Assembly: GCF_001425785.1 (NCBI RefSeq)
Contig: NZ_LMDI01000012.1
Location: 187,566 to 251,565 of the forward strand
DNA: 64,000 nucleotides
Direction of reading: 5' to 3'
Origin: Rhizobacter sp. Root1221
Lineage (GTDB): Bacteria; Pseudomonadota; Gammaproteobacteria; Burkholderiales; Burkholderiaceae_C
Shown here: positions 27,872 through 37,282 of the stretch, piece after piece
Layout of the letters: the number at the start of each line of letters is the position of its first letter
Numbering within the stretch: position 1 is the stretch's first letter
Notes under the pieces: generated by a model
What the model was told of the DNA's origin: nothing
Databases searched by the model: none
Seen by the model: only the letters and a program-made list of their open reading frames with translations
Position numbers and translations under genes: made by a program

Positions 27872-28867
27872 TTAGAAGTTGTGCTTCACGCCGATGTCCC
27901 AACCCGTCTTCTTCAGAGCGGAGTTGGCACGCACAGCGTCGTTCTTCTCGTTCACGACGTCCGTGTAGATCGTGGTGCGCTTCGACAGGGCGTAGTGGTA
28001 GCCGATGCCGAATTGCTTGTCGAGCTTGGTCTTGGCGCCGCCAACTGCAGCTTCGTTCTCGAGCATGGCGTAGCTGGTCTTCAGTTCGCCGTTGCCGATC
28101 GGAGCGGTCAGGCCGAGGATGTAACCACGACGCTCGTCATCGTTGTTGGCGTTGCCGAAGCCGTACAGGCCGATAACCTTCACGACCTTGAAGTCCCAGG
28201 CGGCGTTGATGGTGGTCCACTTGGCGTTTTCGTTGGCCGGGTTCTCGAAGCCCACGCCGACCGTGATCGGGCCGCCGGTGTACGAAGCAGCCAGCGAGTA
28301 CGGACGGTCTTCACCGACTTGTTGGGCCTTGATGCCCGACGTGGCGGTTTGCTCAGCGGCCGTGGCGCGCTCGGAGATTTGCGCGCCGACGGTCAGGCCG
28401 CTGAACGTGCCACGGTAGTTCACCGAGTTGGCGTAACGGGTGGTGGCGATGCCACGGCCGTTCAGGATCGTGGTGTTTTGAGCCACGGTGTCCGTGCCGA
28501 ACGGATCGGCAGGAGCTTGCGACAGGGCGTATGCAGCGCTGTCTTCACGGCCCAGGTAGAAATCACCGAACGTGGTGCGCAGGCCGACGAACGACTTGCC
28601 GTCCCAGAACACGGGGTTGGCAACGCCGTCATCCGGCGTGAAGCGGTGTTCGAACTGGAAGAAGGCCTTCAGGCCGCCACCCAGGTCTTCAACGCCACGG
28701 AAGCCGAGGCGGCTGGCCGAGCCTTGACGGACTTCGACGTTCTTCACGCCTTCGGAGTACTGGGCAACGCCTTGGTCCACACGACCATAGATGGTGACCG
28801 ACGATTGAGCGAATGCGGAGCCGCTGACAGCGGCGATCGCGGCAAGTGCGAGCAGAGATTTTTTCAT
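27872..28867 (-). CDS. General outer-membrane porin (Burkholderiales OmpC-like)
   Basis: A 331 aa trimeric 16-strand porin for passive solute entry. It starts with a Sec signal peptide (MKKSLLALAAIAAVSGSAFA) and the mature end SSVTIYGRVDQGV; the body alternates beta strands (GSASRLGFRGVEDLGGGLKAFFQFEHRF) and ends with the C-terminal phenylalanine DIGVKHNF required for BAM recognition. ATG 28867 fits the family; an in-frame ATG at 28876 is possible. Codons are strongly biased, as expected for a highly expressed gene. Confidence 0.93.
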   Translation of the reverse strand: MKKSLLALAAIAAVSGSAFAQSSVTIYGRVDQGVAQYSEGVKNVEVRQGSASRLGFRGVEDLGGGLKAFFQFEHRFTPDDGVANPVFWDGKSFVGLRTTFGDFYLGREDSAAYALSQAPADPFGTDTVAQNTTILNGRGIATTRYANSVNYRGTFSGLTVGAQISERATAAEQTATSGIKAQQVGEDRPYSLAASYTGGPITVGVGFENPANENAKWTTINAAWDFKVVKVIGLYGFGNANNDDERRGYILGLTAPIGNGELKTSYAMLENEAAVGGAKTKLDKQFGIGYHYALSKRTTIYTDVVNEKNDAVRANSALKKTGWDIGVKHNF

Positions 28868-29041
28868 GGTGTGCATTCCAACTTATTTGAGGTCAATCGG
28901 CTGTCCATGATCGATGGCGCCGGAGGGCGTGTTGCAAGAGGTGCCTCACATCACGACAGAACGCATTGGAGCGCAGGAAGTGGGCGCTGTCACCGATAAT
29001 GGTGCACACCGTTGGCAGCAAGCCACAGTGGCTTGACGTCA

Positions 29042-30298
29042 TCAGTCAGTCACGCGCAAAGAGGGGAAACCCCGAGAAAGGGCCTCGTCCACCACCTCAA
29101 CCCAATGCATCGTGGGGATATCGGTGCCACTCTGCAGGTGGGTGATGCAGCCGATGTTCGCGGACACGATGGCCTGGGGCCGCGTGGCTTCGAGGTGGCG
29201 GAGCTTACGGTCGCGCAGTTTCAGTGCCAATTCGGGCTGGAGCACCGAGTAGGTGCCCGCCGAGCCGCAGCAGAGATGAGACTCCACGGATGCGACGCTC
29301 ACGTTAAATCCCATATTGCGCAAATGGATTTCGACGCCCCCGCGTAACTGCTGGCCGTGTTGCAGCGTGCACGGCGGATGGAAAACCAGGTCGCGCCAAC
29401 GGGGTTTCTTGAGGCGGGGTTTGAGGACCGGCACCAGCGCCGGCAGCAGCTCGCTCAGGTCGCGGGTTTTCTCGGCGATGCGGCGGGCCTTGTGGGCATA
29501 GGCCGGGTCGTGCGCGAGCGCGTGCCCATACCCCTTGACCGTCACGCCGCATCCGGAGGCGTTCATCACGATGGCCTCGACCTCGTCGACCAGCGGCCAC
29601 CAGGCGTCGATGTTGCGGCGCATGTCGTCGAGGCCACCGGCGGCGTCGCTGAGGTGGGTGCGGATGGCCCCGCAGCAACCGGCCCCGGCGGCCACCACGG
29701 TCTGGATGCCGGCGGCGTCGAGCACACGGGCGGTGGCGCTGTTGATGTTGGGCGCCATCGCCGGCTGCACGCAGCCGGTGAGCAGCAGCACCTTGCGGGC
29801 GTGCGTGCGGGTGGGCCAGTCACGGGCGGACGCGGGGGCGGGCGGCGGCACCTTCGCCTTCAGTGCCTGGGGCAGCAGCGGGCGAACGGCCTGTCCCAAG
29901 CGCATGGCCGGGGCAAAGAGGCGGGACGTCAGCCCCTCCTTCAGCAACCAGCGCAGCGCGCGTGAAGGCGCCGGGCGTGGCACCCGGGCGTCGACGATCT
30001 CCCGGCCGATCTCCACCAGGCGCCCATATTGAACACCGGACGGGCAGGTGGTCTCGCAGTTGCGGCAGGTGAGGCAGCGGTCCAGGTGCAGCTGCGTGGT
30101 GGCCGTCACCGGGGCCCCTTCGAGCGCCTGCTTGATCAGGTAGATGCGGCCGCGCGGGCCGTCCAGCTCGTCCCCGAGCAATTGGTAGGTGGGGCACGTG
30201 GCGGTGCAGAAGCCGCAGTGCACGCAGTTGCGCACGATGCCCTCGGCTTCGGTGCCTTCGCGGGTGCCCTGGAATTCAGGGGCAAGGTGGATCTGCAT
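29042..30298 (-). CDS. glcF: Glycolate oxidase iron-sulfur subunit
   Basis: GlcF carries electrons from the GlcDE flavoprotein to the respiratory chain during glycolate oxidation to glyoxylate. The 418 aa protein has two 4Fe-4S ferredoxin motifs (CVHCGFCTATCPTYQ near residue 25 and CLTCRNCETTCPSGVQYG near 74) and two CCG domains (GAGCCGAIRTHL and ESHLCCGSAGTYSV). It is last in the minus-strand run and starts six bases after glcE. Confidence 0.95.
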   Translation of the reverse strand: MQIHLAPEFQGTREGTEAEGIVRNCVHCGFCTATCPTYQLLGDELDGPRGRIYLIKQALEGAPVTATTQLHLDRCLTCRNCETTCPSGVQYGRLVEIGREIVDARVPRPAPSRALRWLLKEGLTSRLFAPAMRLGQAVRPLLPQALKAKVPPPAPASARDWPTRTHARKVLLLTGCVQPAMAPNINSATARVLDAAGIQTVVAAGAGCCGAIRTHLSDAAGGLDDMRRNIDAWWPLVDEVEAIVMNASGCGVTVKGYGHALAHDPAYAHKARRIAEKTRDLSELLPALVPVLKPRLKKPRWRDLVFHPPCTLQHGQQLRGGVEIHLRNMGFNVSVASVESHLCCGSAGTYSVLQPELALKLRDRKLRHLEATRPQAIVSANIGCITHLQSGTDIPTMHWVEVVDEALSRGFPSLRVTD

Positions 30299-30304
30299 GG
30301 GACC

Positions 30305-31399
30305 TCACAGGCCGGGGTACAGGCGGCCGGGGCAGAAGATGCCGGCCGGATCGAAGGACTGCTTCAGGGACCGGTGGATGGCTGCGACCGGCGGCGCGAG
30401 CGGCGCGAACACGCCGGCCGACTTGTCCTGGCCCCGGAACAGGGTGGCGTGCCCGCCCACCAGCGCCGCGGCGCGCCGCACCTGGGCCGCGGGCGCGGGG
30501 GTGCACCACCAGCGCTGCGCGCCGTGCCACTCGATCAGCTGTTCGCCCGGCAGCCCGAGGCCGGGGGCGGTCTGCGGGACCGACAGGCGCCACAGCGGTA
30601 CACCGCGTGACACGGCCACCATCGCTTTCTCGAAAAATTCGTCCGTCTGGTGGCGCAGGCCTTGCCAGAACGGACTGGCGAGCGCGGGCTCCACCACGTC
30701 GCCGCCGGCGTCGCGGAACGTGGCAATCGCGGCCTGCACCGCGGCCAGGGCACCCCGCAGCCGCACGAGCAGCGTGCCGTCCCACCAGGCGCTGGCGTTC
30801 AGCGGCAGCGGCTGGCCGCCCCACTCATTGAGGTGGGCCAGCGCCGAGGCTTCGTCGAACCCGAAGCGCACCGTGGCGGTGGCGGGGGCCAGCGGCAACA
30901 CCTTCAGCGACACGTCGACCAGCACCCCGAGGGCGCCGAGCGACCCGGCCAGCACCCGCGACACGTCGTAGCCCGCCACATTCTTCATCACCTCACCGCC
31001 GAACTGCATCAGTTCACCGCGGCCGTCGAGCAGCGTGGCCCCGAGCAGGTGGTCGCGCACGGCGCCCACCGACGCCCGGGACGGCCCCGACAACCCGGCC
31101 GCCACCATGCCCCCCACGGTGCCCCCGCGGGCGAAATGGGGCGGTTCGAACGCGAGGCACTGGTTCTTCTCGGCCAGCGTGGCCTCCAGCTCGGCGAGCG
31201 GCGTGCCGCACGACACGGTGACCACGAGTTCGGTGGGCTGGTAACTGACGATGCCGGTGTGCCCCCGCGTGTCGAGCACCCGGCCCACTGGCGCCTCGCC
31301 ATAGAAGGCCTTCGTGCCGCCGCCGCGGATCTCCAGCGGTTCGCGGGCATCGTGCGCGGCGCGCACCTGGTCGATCAGGGCGGTGAGGTTCGGGGTCAT
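30305..31399 (-). CDS. glcE: Glycolate oxidase FAD-binding subunit GlcE
   Basis: A 364 aa FAD-binding subunit. The PCMH-type FAD domain is N-terminal (LEIRGGGTKAFYG, then PPHFARGGTVGGMVAAGLSGPSR, then GGEVMKNVAGYDVSRVLAGSLG). It works with GlcD and GlcF as the membrane-associated glycolate oxidase. The ATG overlaps the glcD stop by one base (TGATG), indicating translational coupling. Confidence 0.94.
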   Translation of the reverse strand: MTPNLTALIDQVRAAHDAREPLEIRGGGTKAFYGEAPVGRVLDTRGHTGIVSYQPTELVVTVSCGTPLAELEATLAEKNQCLAFEPPHFARGGTVGGMVAAGLSGPSRASVGAVRDHLLGATLLDGRGELMQFGGEVMKNVAGYDVSRVLAGSLGALGVLVDVSLKVLPLAPATATVRFGFDEASALAHLNEWGGQPLPLNASAWWDGTLLVRLRGALAAVQAAIATFRDAGGDVVEPALASPFWQGLRHQTDEFFEKAMVAVSRGVPLWRLSVPQTAPGLGLPGEQLIEWHGAQRWWCTPAPAAQVRRAAALVGGHATLFRGQDKSAGVFAPLAPPVAAIHRSLKQSFDPAGIFCPGRLYPGL

Positions 31400-32886
31400 C
31401 AGAAGCGGGGAATCTCCGCAAAGGCGAGCAGGCCGCGCCGCACGTGCATCTTCCCGTACTCCGCACAGCGGGACAACGTGGGGATGACCTTGCCCGGGTT
31501 CAGCAACCCGGCCGGGTCGAAGGCGTGCTTGAGCGCCAGCATGCGCTCGCGCTCGGCCGGGGAAAACTGCACGCACATCGATGACAGCTTCTCCACGCCC
31601 ACGCCGTGTTCCCCGGTGACCGTGCCGCCCATCGCGACACTGGTCTCGAGGATGTCGGCCCCGAACAGCTCGCAGCGGTGCAGCTGGTCGGCGTCGTTCG
31701 CGTCGTACAGGATCAGCGGGTGCAGGTTGCCGTCGCCGGCATGGAACACGTTGGCGCACCGCAGGCCGTACTTCGTTTCCATCGCGGCGATGGCCTGCAG
31801 CATGTCGGCGAGCCGGCGGCGCGGGATGGTGGAGTCCATGCACATGTAGTCGGGGCTGATGCGCCCGCTCGCCGGGAAGGCGTTCTTGCGCCCGCTCCAG
31901 AAGCGCAGGCGCTGGGCCTCGTCCTTGCTGACCTCGGCGCGCGTGGCGCCCGATGTCACCAGCACGTCGAGCATGCGCCCGATCTCCTCGTCCACCTCCT
32001 CGGGCGTGCCATCGCTTTCGCACAGCAGGATGGCCTCGGCCGACAGGTCGTACCCGGCGTGAACAAAGTCCTCCACGGCGGCGGTCATGGGCTTGTCCAT
32101 CATCTCGAGGCCTGCCGGGATGATGCCGGCGGCGATGACGTTGGCCACCGCGTCGCCGGCTTTCCGCAGGTCGTCGAAGCTGGCCATGATGCAACGGGCC
32201 ACCACCGGCTTCGGCACGAGCTTGACCGTCACCTCGGTGATGACGGCCAGCATGCCCTCGCTGCCCACCACCAGGGCCAGCAGGTCGAGGCCCGGGGCAT
32301 CGAGTGCCGGGCCGCCGAACACCACCGGTTCGCCGGCCGCGGTGAACCCGCGCACGGCCAGCACGTTGTGCAGCGTGAGGCCGTACTTCAGGCAGTGCAC
32401 CCCGCCCGAGTTTTCCGCCACGTTGCCGCCGATGGTGCAGGCGATCTGGCTGCTGGGGTCGGGGGCGTAGTAGAGACCGTGCGGGGCCGCGGCTTCGCTG
32501 ATGGCGAGGTTGCGCACCCCGCACTGAACGACGGCCGTGCGTGCGAGCGGGTCGACGTGGACGATGCGGTTGAACTTGGCGAGGCTCAGCGTGACCCCGA
32601 GCGCATGGGGCAGCGCGCCCCCGCTCAACCCGGTGCCGGCGCCGCGTGCCACTACCGGCACCTCGAGCGCGTGGCAGGCCTTCAGCACGGCCGCCACCTG
32701 GTCGGCCGTTTCCGGCAGGGCCACCAGCAACGGCACCTGGCGGTAGGCGGTGAGCCCGTCGCATTCGTACGGCACGGTGTCCTCGTGCTGCCACAACAGC
32801 GCGTGAGCCGGCAGCAGCGGTTGCAGGGCCGCCACCACCTGGGCCTGGCGCGCGGCGCGGTCGGGGGCGCGGGTGGGGTGGTTCAT
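31399..32886 (-). CDS. glcD: Glycolate oxidase catalytic subunit GlcD
   Basis: A 495 aa FAD enzyme that oxidises glycolate to glyoxylate. The FAD-binding region reads VVARGAGTGLSGGALPHALGVTLSLAKFNRI and DPSSQIACTIGGNVAENSGGVHCLKYG; the C-terminal FAD-linked oxidase domain ends with GEHGVGVEKL and ALKHAFDPAGLLNPGKVIP. Its ATG overlaps the FIST gene stop by four bases, so the FIST gene and glcDEF appear to be one transcript. Confidence 0.95.
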   Translation of the reverse strand: MNHPTRAPDRAARQAQVVAALQPLLPAHALLWQHEDTVPYECDGLTAYRQVPLLVALPETADQVAAVLKACHALEVPVVARGAGTGLSGGALPHALGVTLSLAKFNRIVHVDPLARTAVVQCGVRNLAISEAAAPHGLYYAPDPSSQIACTIGGNVAENSGGVHCLKYGLTLHNVLAVRGFTAAGEPVVFGGPALDAPGLDLLALVVGSEGMLAVITEVTVKLVPKPVVARCIMASFDDLRKAGDAVANVIAAGIIPAGLEMMDKPMTAAVEDFVHAGYDLSAEAILLCESDGTPEEVDEEIGRMLDVLVTSGATRAEVSKDEAQRLRFWSGRKNAFPASGRISPDYMCMDSTIPRRRLADMLQAIAAMETKYGLRCANVFHAGDGNLHPLILYDANDADQLHRCELFGADILETSVAMGGTVTGEHGVGVEKLSSMCVQFSPAERERMLALKHAFDPAGLLNPGKVIPTLSRCAEYGKMHVRRGLLAFAEIPRF

Positions 32887-34106
32887 GCCGGTGACCCGTT
32901 CGCGAACACGGTCAGCACCCCCGTGTAGCCATACAGATGGTGGTGGGCGATCTCGCCCGCGGCAAAAAAACCGACCAGCGGCACGTCACCCAGCGCGTGG
33001 CGGATGAGCGCCAGCTCGGCCGACGGGGCGCCGAAGTGCGGCCCCCCGCGGCCGGTGCAGCTCACGTACACGGCGCCCGCGATGCCGCGCGCCGGGTGGG
33101 GTGCGCTGTCGGCCAGTCCCGGATTCAGCGCCAGTGCTTCGGCCAGCGGCAGGGTGTCAGGCTCCAGTTCCTCGCGGATCTCGCTGCAGATGCGCACCAG
33201 GTCGCGCCGGGCGCCTTCGACGTGGCGGTGGCAGAACGCCAGCTGCATGCCCTCGCTGACCTCTTCGCTGACGGCCACCCCCCGGTGTTTCGGCTCGATG
33301 CCGATCAGGTGGCGCACGCGGGTGTCGGTGCCGAACTGCCCCGGGTGGGACAGGAGGTGGTCGCGGCTGTCGCTCAGGCCGACCAGGGTCTGGCGCAGTC
33401 GTGGCAGGGCCTCGCGCGGTTCGGTGGCCGGGACGCCGAGGTCGCGCAACAGCACGTCGAGCGCGGGTTCGCCATCGAGGGCCAGCACGAGGTTGCGTTC
33501 TGCCCGCGTGATGATCCGCACCGGCCCCACGGGCTGGCAGCCCTGCGTGACCCGGGAGACCATGGACACCCCGGCAGCGAACGCCACGCCCGACAACCCC
33601 CCTTCGAACACCCCGTCGGCCACCTGGACCGTGTGGGTGCGCGACGAGGCCAGGCCGCCGAACAGGTAACCCGACGTGGTGCGTGTGCTCATCTCGGCGA
33701 TCAGCTCGGGCAAGTCGGGCGTGGCCGGGTCGGCATGGACCAGCGCCGCCGCGGCCGGGAACCCGGCCAGCGGCCGGGCGCCGGAAAACACCCGGAACTG
33801 GTCGCGCGGCAGGCCCGCGAGCATCAGCACGAGCGCGGGTTCGTCGATGTACTCGGCGCCGTTGGCCGCCACCCCGACCCCCACCGTGCCGACCCAGGAC
33901 ACCCCCGGCCAGCGCGAGGTCAGTTCATCGAGGAGTGCGGCCGCCTGCGGCGCGTAGTGGTCGCTGAAATACACCCAGCCGAGCGTGGGATCGGCCACGT
34001 GACGCCCCGCCGGGTCGGCGCGCTGGGCGTCGATCTGCGCCGCGGCCAGCGCAAGGGCCATGCGCCAGTCGGGGTGGGTGGCATGGGCGTGGGCAAAGAG
34101 CTTCAT
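32883..34106 (-). CDS. FIST-domain sensory protein coupled to glcDEF
   Basis: A 407 aa cytosolic protein with FIST-N (about residues 30-215, with WVGTVGVGVAANGAEYIDEPAL) and FIST-C domains (about 225-385, ending LVGFFAAGEIAHHHLYGYTGVLTVFA). FIST is a small-ligand sensor domain usually found with signal-transduction outputs; here it stands alone. The four-base overlap with glcD and three-base gap after phaM put it inside a phaM-FIST-glcDEF run. A role in sensing glycolate or related acids is only inferred from position. Confidence 0.85.
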   Translation of the reverse strand: MKLFAHAHATHPDWRMALALAAAQIDAQRADPAGRHVADPTLGWVYFSDHYAPQAAALLDELTSRWPGVSWVGTVGVGVAANGAEYIDEPALVLMLAGLPRDQFRVFSGARPLAGFPAAAALVHADPATPDLPELIAEMSTRTTSGYLFGGLASSRTHTVQVADGVFEGGLSGVAFAAGVSMVSRVTQGCQPVGPVRIITRAERNLVLALDGEPALDVLLRDLGVPATEPREALPRLRQTLVGLSDSRDHLLSHPGQFGTDTRVRHLIGIEPKHRGVAVSEEVSEGMQLAFCHRHVEGARRDLVRICSEIREELEPDTLPLAEALALNPGLADSAPHPARGIAGAVYVSCTGRGGPHFGAPSAELALIRHALGDVPLVGFFAAGEIAHHHLYGYTGVLTVFANGSPA

Positions 34107-34109
34107 CGT

Positions 34110-34670
34110 TCAGGGTTTCGGGGCGGCGCGCTTGCGCGCGGGTGCCCCGGCAGCAGCGGTCTTGGCCGCCGCCTTGCGCGGGGGGGCCTTCTTGGCCGGT
34201 TCGCCGACCGGGGTGGCCGGGGGCTCCTGCATCGCGGTGGCGGCGAGTTGGGTGAATTGCTTTGTCAAGGCGCCCCACCACTGCACCGGGTCCACGAGGG
34301 CCGGCGCCGGTTCATGCTGGTCGGCGGAGGGTTCGGCCGGTGCGGCTTGCGGCGCGGGTTCCGCGGTGGGCGCGCGGGCGTGCAGCGAATCGCGCAAATC
34401 ACCCATCTGGACGTTCATGGTCTTCAACGTCGACAGGGTCATGCGCTGGACCTCGAGGGCCTGCACCGTGGCGGCCAGCATGCGGGCGTTCTGTTCGAGC
34501 CAGAACTGCACGGTGCGCAACTCGTTGATGCGCTTTTCCAGCTCTTCGGGGTTCAGCGTGGGCGCGATCCACTGCCCCATCGCGGGCATGGCCGACCCCG
34601 CGTTCTTGACCAGGTTCTGCAGGAAGTCGAAGCCGGGGACGAGGTTGGTGAAGGAAGAGGTGTCTGCCAT
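34110..34670 (-). CDS. phaM: PhaM-type polyhydroxyalkanoate granule protein
   Basis: A 186 aa protein matching PhaM of Ralstonia, which activates PHB synthase PhaC and tethers granules to the nucleoid. The N-terminal half is helical with the family motif FLQNLVKNAG, NPEELEKRINELRTVQFWLEQNARML. The C-terminal tail is a Lys/Ala/Pro-rich histone-like stretch (KKAPPRKAAAKTAAAGAPAR), the DNA-binding part. GGAGAC precedes the ATG. It implies that this organism stores PHB. Confidence 0.88.
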   Translation of the reverse strand: MADTSSFTNLVPGFDFLQNLVKNAGSAMPAMGQWIAPTLNPEELEKRINELRTVQFWLEQNARMLAATVQALEVQRMTLSTLKTMNVQMGDLRDSLHARAPTAEPAPQAAPAEPSADQHEPAPALVDPVQWWGALTKQFTQLAATAMQEPPATPVGEPAKKAPPRKAAAKTAAAGAPARKRAAPKP

Positions 34671-34765
34671 GCTGTCTCCGGGGTGGCGGGTGGTTCCAGT
34701 CCATTGTGCATGGGTCCACCGCGTCTCGCCAATCCAGAGTGGCCCCCCATGCCCCCGGGTGGCAT

Positions 34766-35734
34766 TCAGCGGGGCGTCAGCGGTTCGCGGGTCACCGTGT
34801 AGCCCCGTTCGGTGAGCAGTGCCGGCAGGCCCGACGCGCCCACGAGGTGCAGGCTGCCCACGGCCGCGAACACCGACTGGCCGCCCGCGTGCAGGCGATC
34901 CACGGCCGCGGCGAGACCGGGGTTGCGGTCTTCGAGCAGCGCCTTCATCTGGGCCCGGTCACGGGGCGTGCGGACGCAGTTGCACCAGGTGGTGAACCGG
35001 CCGAGTTCTTCGTCGCGGCCGGTTTCCCAAACCCTGGCCAGGCGCAATGCGAGGGGCCGGACGCGGTCCTGCTCCAGGTCCGCCAGCATGCGCGTCATGT
35101 TGCCGCGCAGGTCGGTTTCGTTGGCGCTGACCAGGCTTGCCAGCTGCAACGACACCGTCTCGAGGGAGGCGACGGGCTTGTTCATCGTGCGGGCCACCTG
35201 GGCGAGCGACACGTCGATGCCAAAGGCCGCGTGGAACCCGTCGCGGGCAGTGGCCGCCATCGTGAGGTTCGCGGCCAGCATCTCGGGGGCCACCTGGTCG
35301 GCATGGGTTTCGGGCAAACACGCGCGGCGCAGCTGGGCGCGCAGCCGGCGGTCGAGGGCCGGTGTCAGGGTCAGCCGCGGGTCGCGCGCCATCCCGGCCT
35401 GCAGCTCGCCCAGCACGGCGGGGTCGAGCGGGTCGAGTTCGAGCGCGAGCGTGTCGCTGTCCTCGAGTGCCGCACGCACGATGGGACCGGGGTACGCCCA
35501 GGCCGTCTTGCCGATGTGGATGGTGCCGTACAACCACGACGTGCGGCCGTCCTTCTCGAGGCGCCACAACATGCCGCGATCGCGCGCATCGCGCCACCCG
35601 GCGGCCTGTTCCTCCGCGCTGGGCGGGCGGGCCGCTGGCGGGCAGTCGGCCGGCTGCGGCGGGGTGGCCCCGGCAGCGCGGCCCAGGCAGCAGGCGGCCA
35701 GCACCCAGGGAAGGACGCGGCGCAGCACGGTCAT
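34766..35734 (-). CDS. TraB/GumN-family protein
   Basis: A 322 aa exported protein of the TraB/GumN (Tiki-like) superfamily. Both conserved histidine motifs are present: SWLYGTIHIGK near residue 68 and FAAVGSLHLVGASGLPALL near the end. The N-terminus is a signal sequence, MTVLRRVLPWVLAACCLGRA; LAAC could serve as a lipobox, so lipidation is possible. ATG 35734 overlaps the upstream protease gene stop by four bases. Function in this bacterium is unknown; the family includes metal-dependent proteases. Confidence 0.87.
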   Translation of the reverse strand: MTVLRRVLPWVLAACCLGRAAGATPPQPADCPPAARPPSAEEQAAGWRDARDRGMLWRLEKDGRTSWLYGTIHIGKTAWAYPGPIVRAALEDSDTLALELDPLDPAVLGELQAGMARDPRLTLTPALDRRLRAQLRRACLPETHADQVAPEMLAANLTMAATARDGFHAAFGIDVSLAQVARTMNKPVASLETVSLQLASLVSANETDLRGNMTRMLADLEQDRVRPLALRLARVWETGRDEELGRFTTWCNCVRTPRDRAQMKALLEDRNPGLAAAVDRLHAGGQSVFAAVGSLHLVGASGLPALLTERGYTVTREPLTPR

Positions 35735-36222
35735 GGTTTGCTCTCGCGGAGGTCGATGGTGAGCACGCCGTTGTGCTGCTGCCATCGCAGGCGGCCGAGC
35801 ACGTCCATGCCCAGCAGCGGGTTGTCGTTGAGGCCAGGCAGCGCGACCACCCGCAGGTCGTCCACCCTCACGCCGCCCTTCAAGGCCAGGTTCACCCGCA
35901 TCACCTCGCCGGTGACCACACCGCCGGCGGTGCTGGACTGCACTTCGCCGAGCGGCGCCAGGCCGAGCTGGCGCGCAAGCGCCGCGGACAGCGCGGTACC
36001 GGTGGCCCCCGTGTCGATCAGGAAGTCGACGCGGTGGCCATTGAGGGTGCCGGGCCAGTGGTAATGGCCGTCGGCACCGCGCTGGATCTCGACCAGGTCG
36101 CCCGTGGTCTGGAAGCGCGCCCGGCGCTGCTGGCCTTCGAAGGCCTGGATGGCGAGGAACACGCCCAGGCCGACCAGCAGCCAGACGGTGGCGATCTTCA
36201 GGGTGTGGGGCAGTTCGGTCAT
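35731..36222 (-). CDS. Membrane-anchored retropepsin-like aspartic protease (TIGR02281 type)
   Basis: A 163 aa protein with one N-terminal transmembrane helix (KIATVWLLVGLGVFLAIQAF, residues 8-27) and a single-domain aspartyl protease fold whose active-site motif is VDFLIDTGATGTALS near residue 80. Family members act as homodimers. GLNDNPLLGMDVLGRL completes the pepsin-like hydrophobic-Gly motif. It overlaps the GumN-like gene by four bases and lies 34 bases after the FAA hydrolase gene. Confidence 0.88.
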   Translation of the reverse strand: MTELPHTLKIATVWLLVGLGVFLAIQAFEGQQRRARFQTTGDLVEIQRGADGHYHWPGTLNGHRVDFLIDTGATGTALSAALARQLGLAPLGEVQSSTAGGVVTGEVMRVNLALKGGVRVDDLRVVALPGLNDNPLLGMDVLGRLRWQQHNGVLTIDLRESKP

Positions 36223-36256
36223 GTCATGTCGAGTGTCGCCCGATTCGAGCGCGACG

Positions 36257-37237
36257 TCAGGGCGCCGCCACCGCCTGGTCGATGGCACCGAACACCGACT
36301 GGCCGTCCGAGCCCATCATCTCGATGCGGATGGTGTCACCGTGGCGCATGAAGTCGGTTCGGGGTTCGCCGTGTTCCAGGGTCTCCAGCGCACGCTTCTC
36401 GGCAATGCATGAGAAGCCGCGCGAGGCGTCCGCGTTGCTGACCGTGCCGCTGCCCACGATGCTGCCGGCGCGCACGTTGCGGGTCTTTGCCAGGTGGGCG
36501 ATCAGTTGCCCGAAGTGGAACTTCATCTCCGGTCCCGCGTCGCAGAGGCCCACGCGCTTGCCGTTCCACGTGCTCTGCAGCGGCAGGTGCACGCGGCCGC
36601 CCTTCCAGGCCGCCCCCAGTTCGTCGGGAGTAACGGCCACCGGGCTGAACGCGGTGGCGGGCTTGCTCTGGAAAAAACCGAACCCCTTGGCGAGCTCCCC
36701 GGGCACGAGGTGGCGCAGGCTCACGTCGTTGGCCAGCATCACGAGGCGGATGGCATCGACGGCCCGGTCGGGCGGCGTGCCCATCGCCACGTCGCCGGTG
36801 ATGACGGCCACTTCCCCTTCGAAGTCGATGCCCATCTTTTCGCTGGGCACGACGATCGGGTCGGTGGGGCCCAGGAAATCGTCACTGCCACCCTGGTAGA
36901 CCAGCGGGTCGGTCTGGAGGCTGTCGGGCACCTCCGCGCCGCGCGCCTTGCGCACGAGTTCCACGTGGTTCAGGTAGGCCGAGCCGTCGGCCCACTGGTA
37001 GGCGCGCGGCAGCGGGGCCATGCAGAGGGCCGGGTCGAACGGGAACGCGTGCCGTGCCCGGCCGTGGTTCAGCGAGATCGACAGCTCCTCGAGCTGGGGC
37101 GACAGGAAATTCCAGTCGTCCAGCACCTGCTGCAGCCGGGTGGCGATGCCGTTGGCGTAGTGGGCGGTGCCCAGGTCGCGCGAGACGACCACGAGCTGGC
37201 CGTCGCGTGATCCATCCTTGTAACTGGCGAGTTTCAT
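36257..37237 (-). CDS. Fumarylacetoacetate hydrolase family protein
   Basis: A 326 aa cytosolic FAH-fold hydrolase. Metal and substrate segments visible are MGIDFEGEVAVITGDV, ANDVSLRHLVP, GFGFFQSKPATAFSPVAVTPDELG, and VGSGTVSNADASRG. Homologues cleave C-C bonds in diketo acids from aromatic degradation. Because no tyrosine-degradation genes are nearby the substrate is unspecified. Start ATG 37237 gives the conserved MKLASYKDGSRDGQL; the long upstream open frame is antisense to the DUF3108 gene. Confidence 0.9.
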   Translation of the reverse strand: MKLASYKDGSRDGQLVVVSRDLGTAHYANGIATRLQQVLDDWNFLSPQLEELSISLNHGRARHAFPFDPALCMAPLPRAYQWADGSAYLNHVELVRKARGAEVPDSLQTDPLVYQGGSDDFLGPTDPIVVPSEKMGIDFEGEVAVITGDVAMGTPPDRAVDAIRLVMLANDVSLRHLVPGELAKGFGFFQSKPATAFSPVAVTPDELGAAWKGGRVHLPLQSTWNGKRVGLCDAGPEMKFHFGQLIAHLAKTRNVRAGSIVGSGTVSNADASRGFSCIAEKRALETLEHGEPRTDFMRHGDTIRIEMMGSDGQSVFGAIDQAVAAP

Positions 37238-37270
37238 CGTGAGTGGCGTGGCAAGGGCTTCGGTTTCCCG

Positions 37271-37276
37271 TATTGT
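37271..37276 (+). promoter_or_regulatory. -10-like box six bases before the DUF3108 gene
   Basis: TATTGT is followed after six bases by ATG 37283 with no Shine-Dalgarno, the same leaderless geometry seen before tldD and metH. The complementary strand of the same site reads ACAATA and could serve the divergent FAA gene. Confidence 0.35.
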
Positions 37277-37282
37277 CGATGC

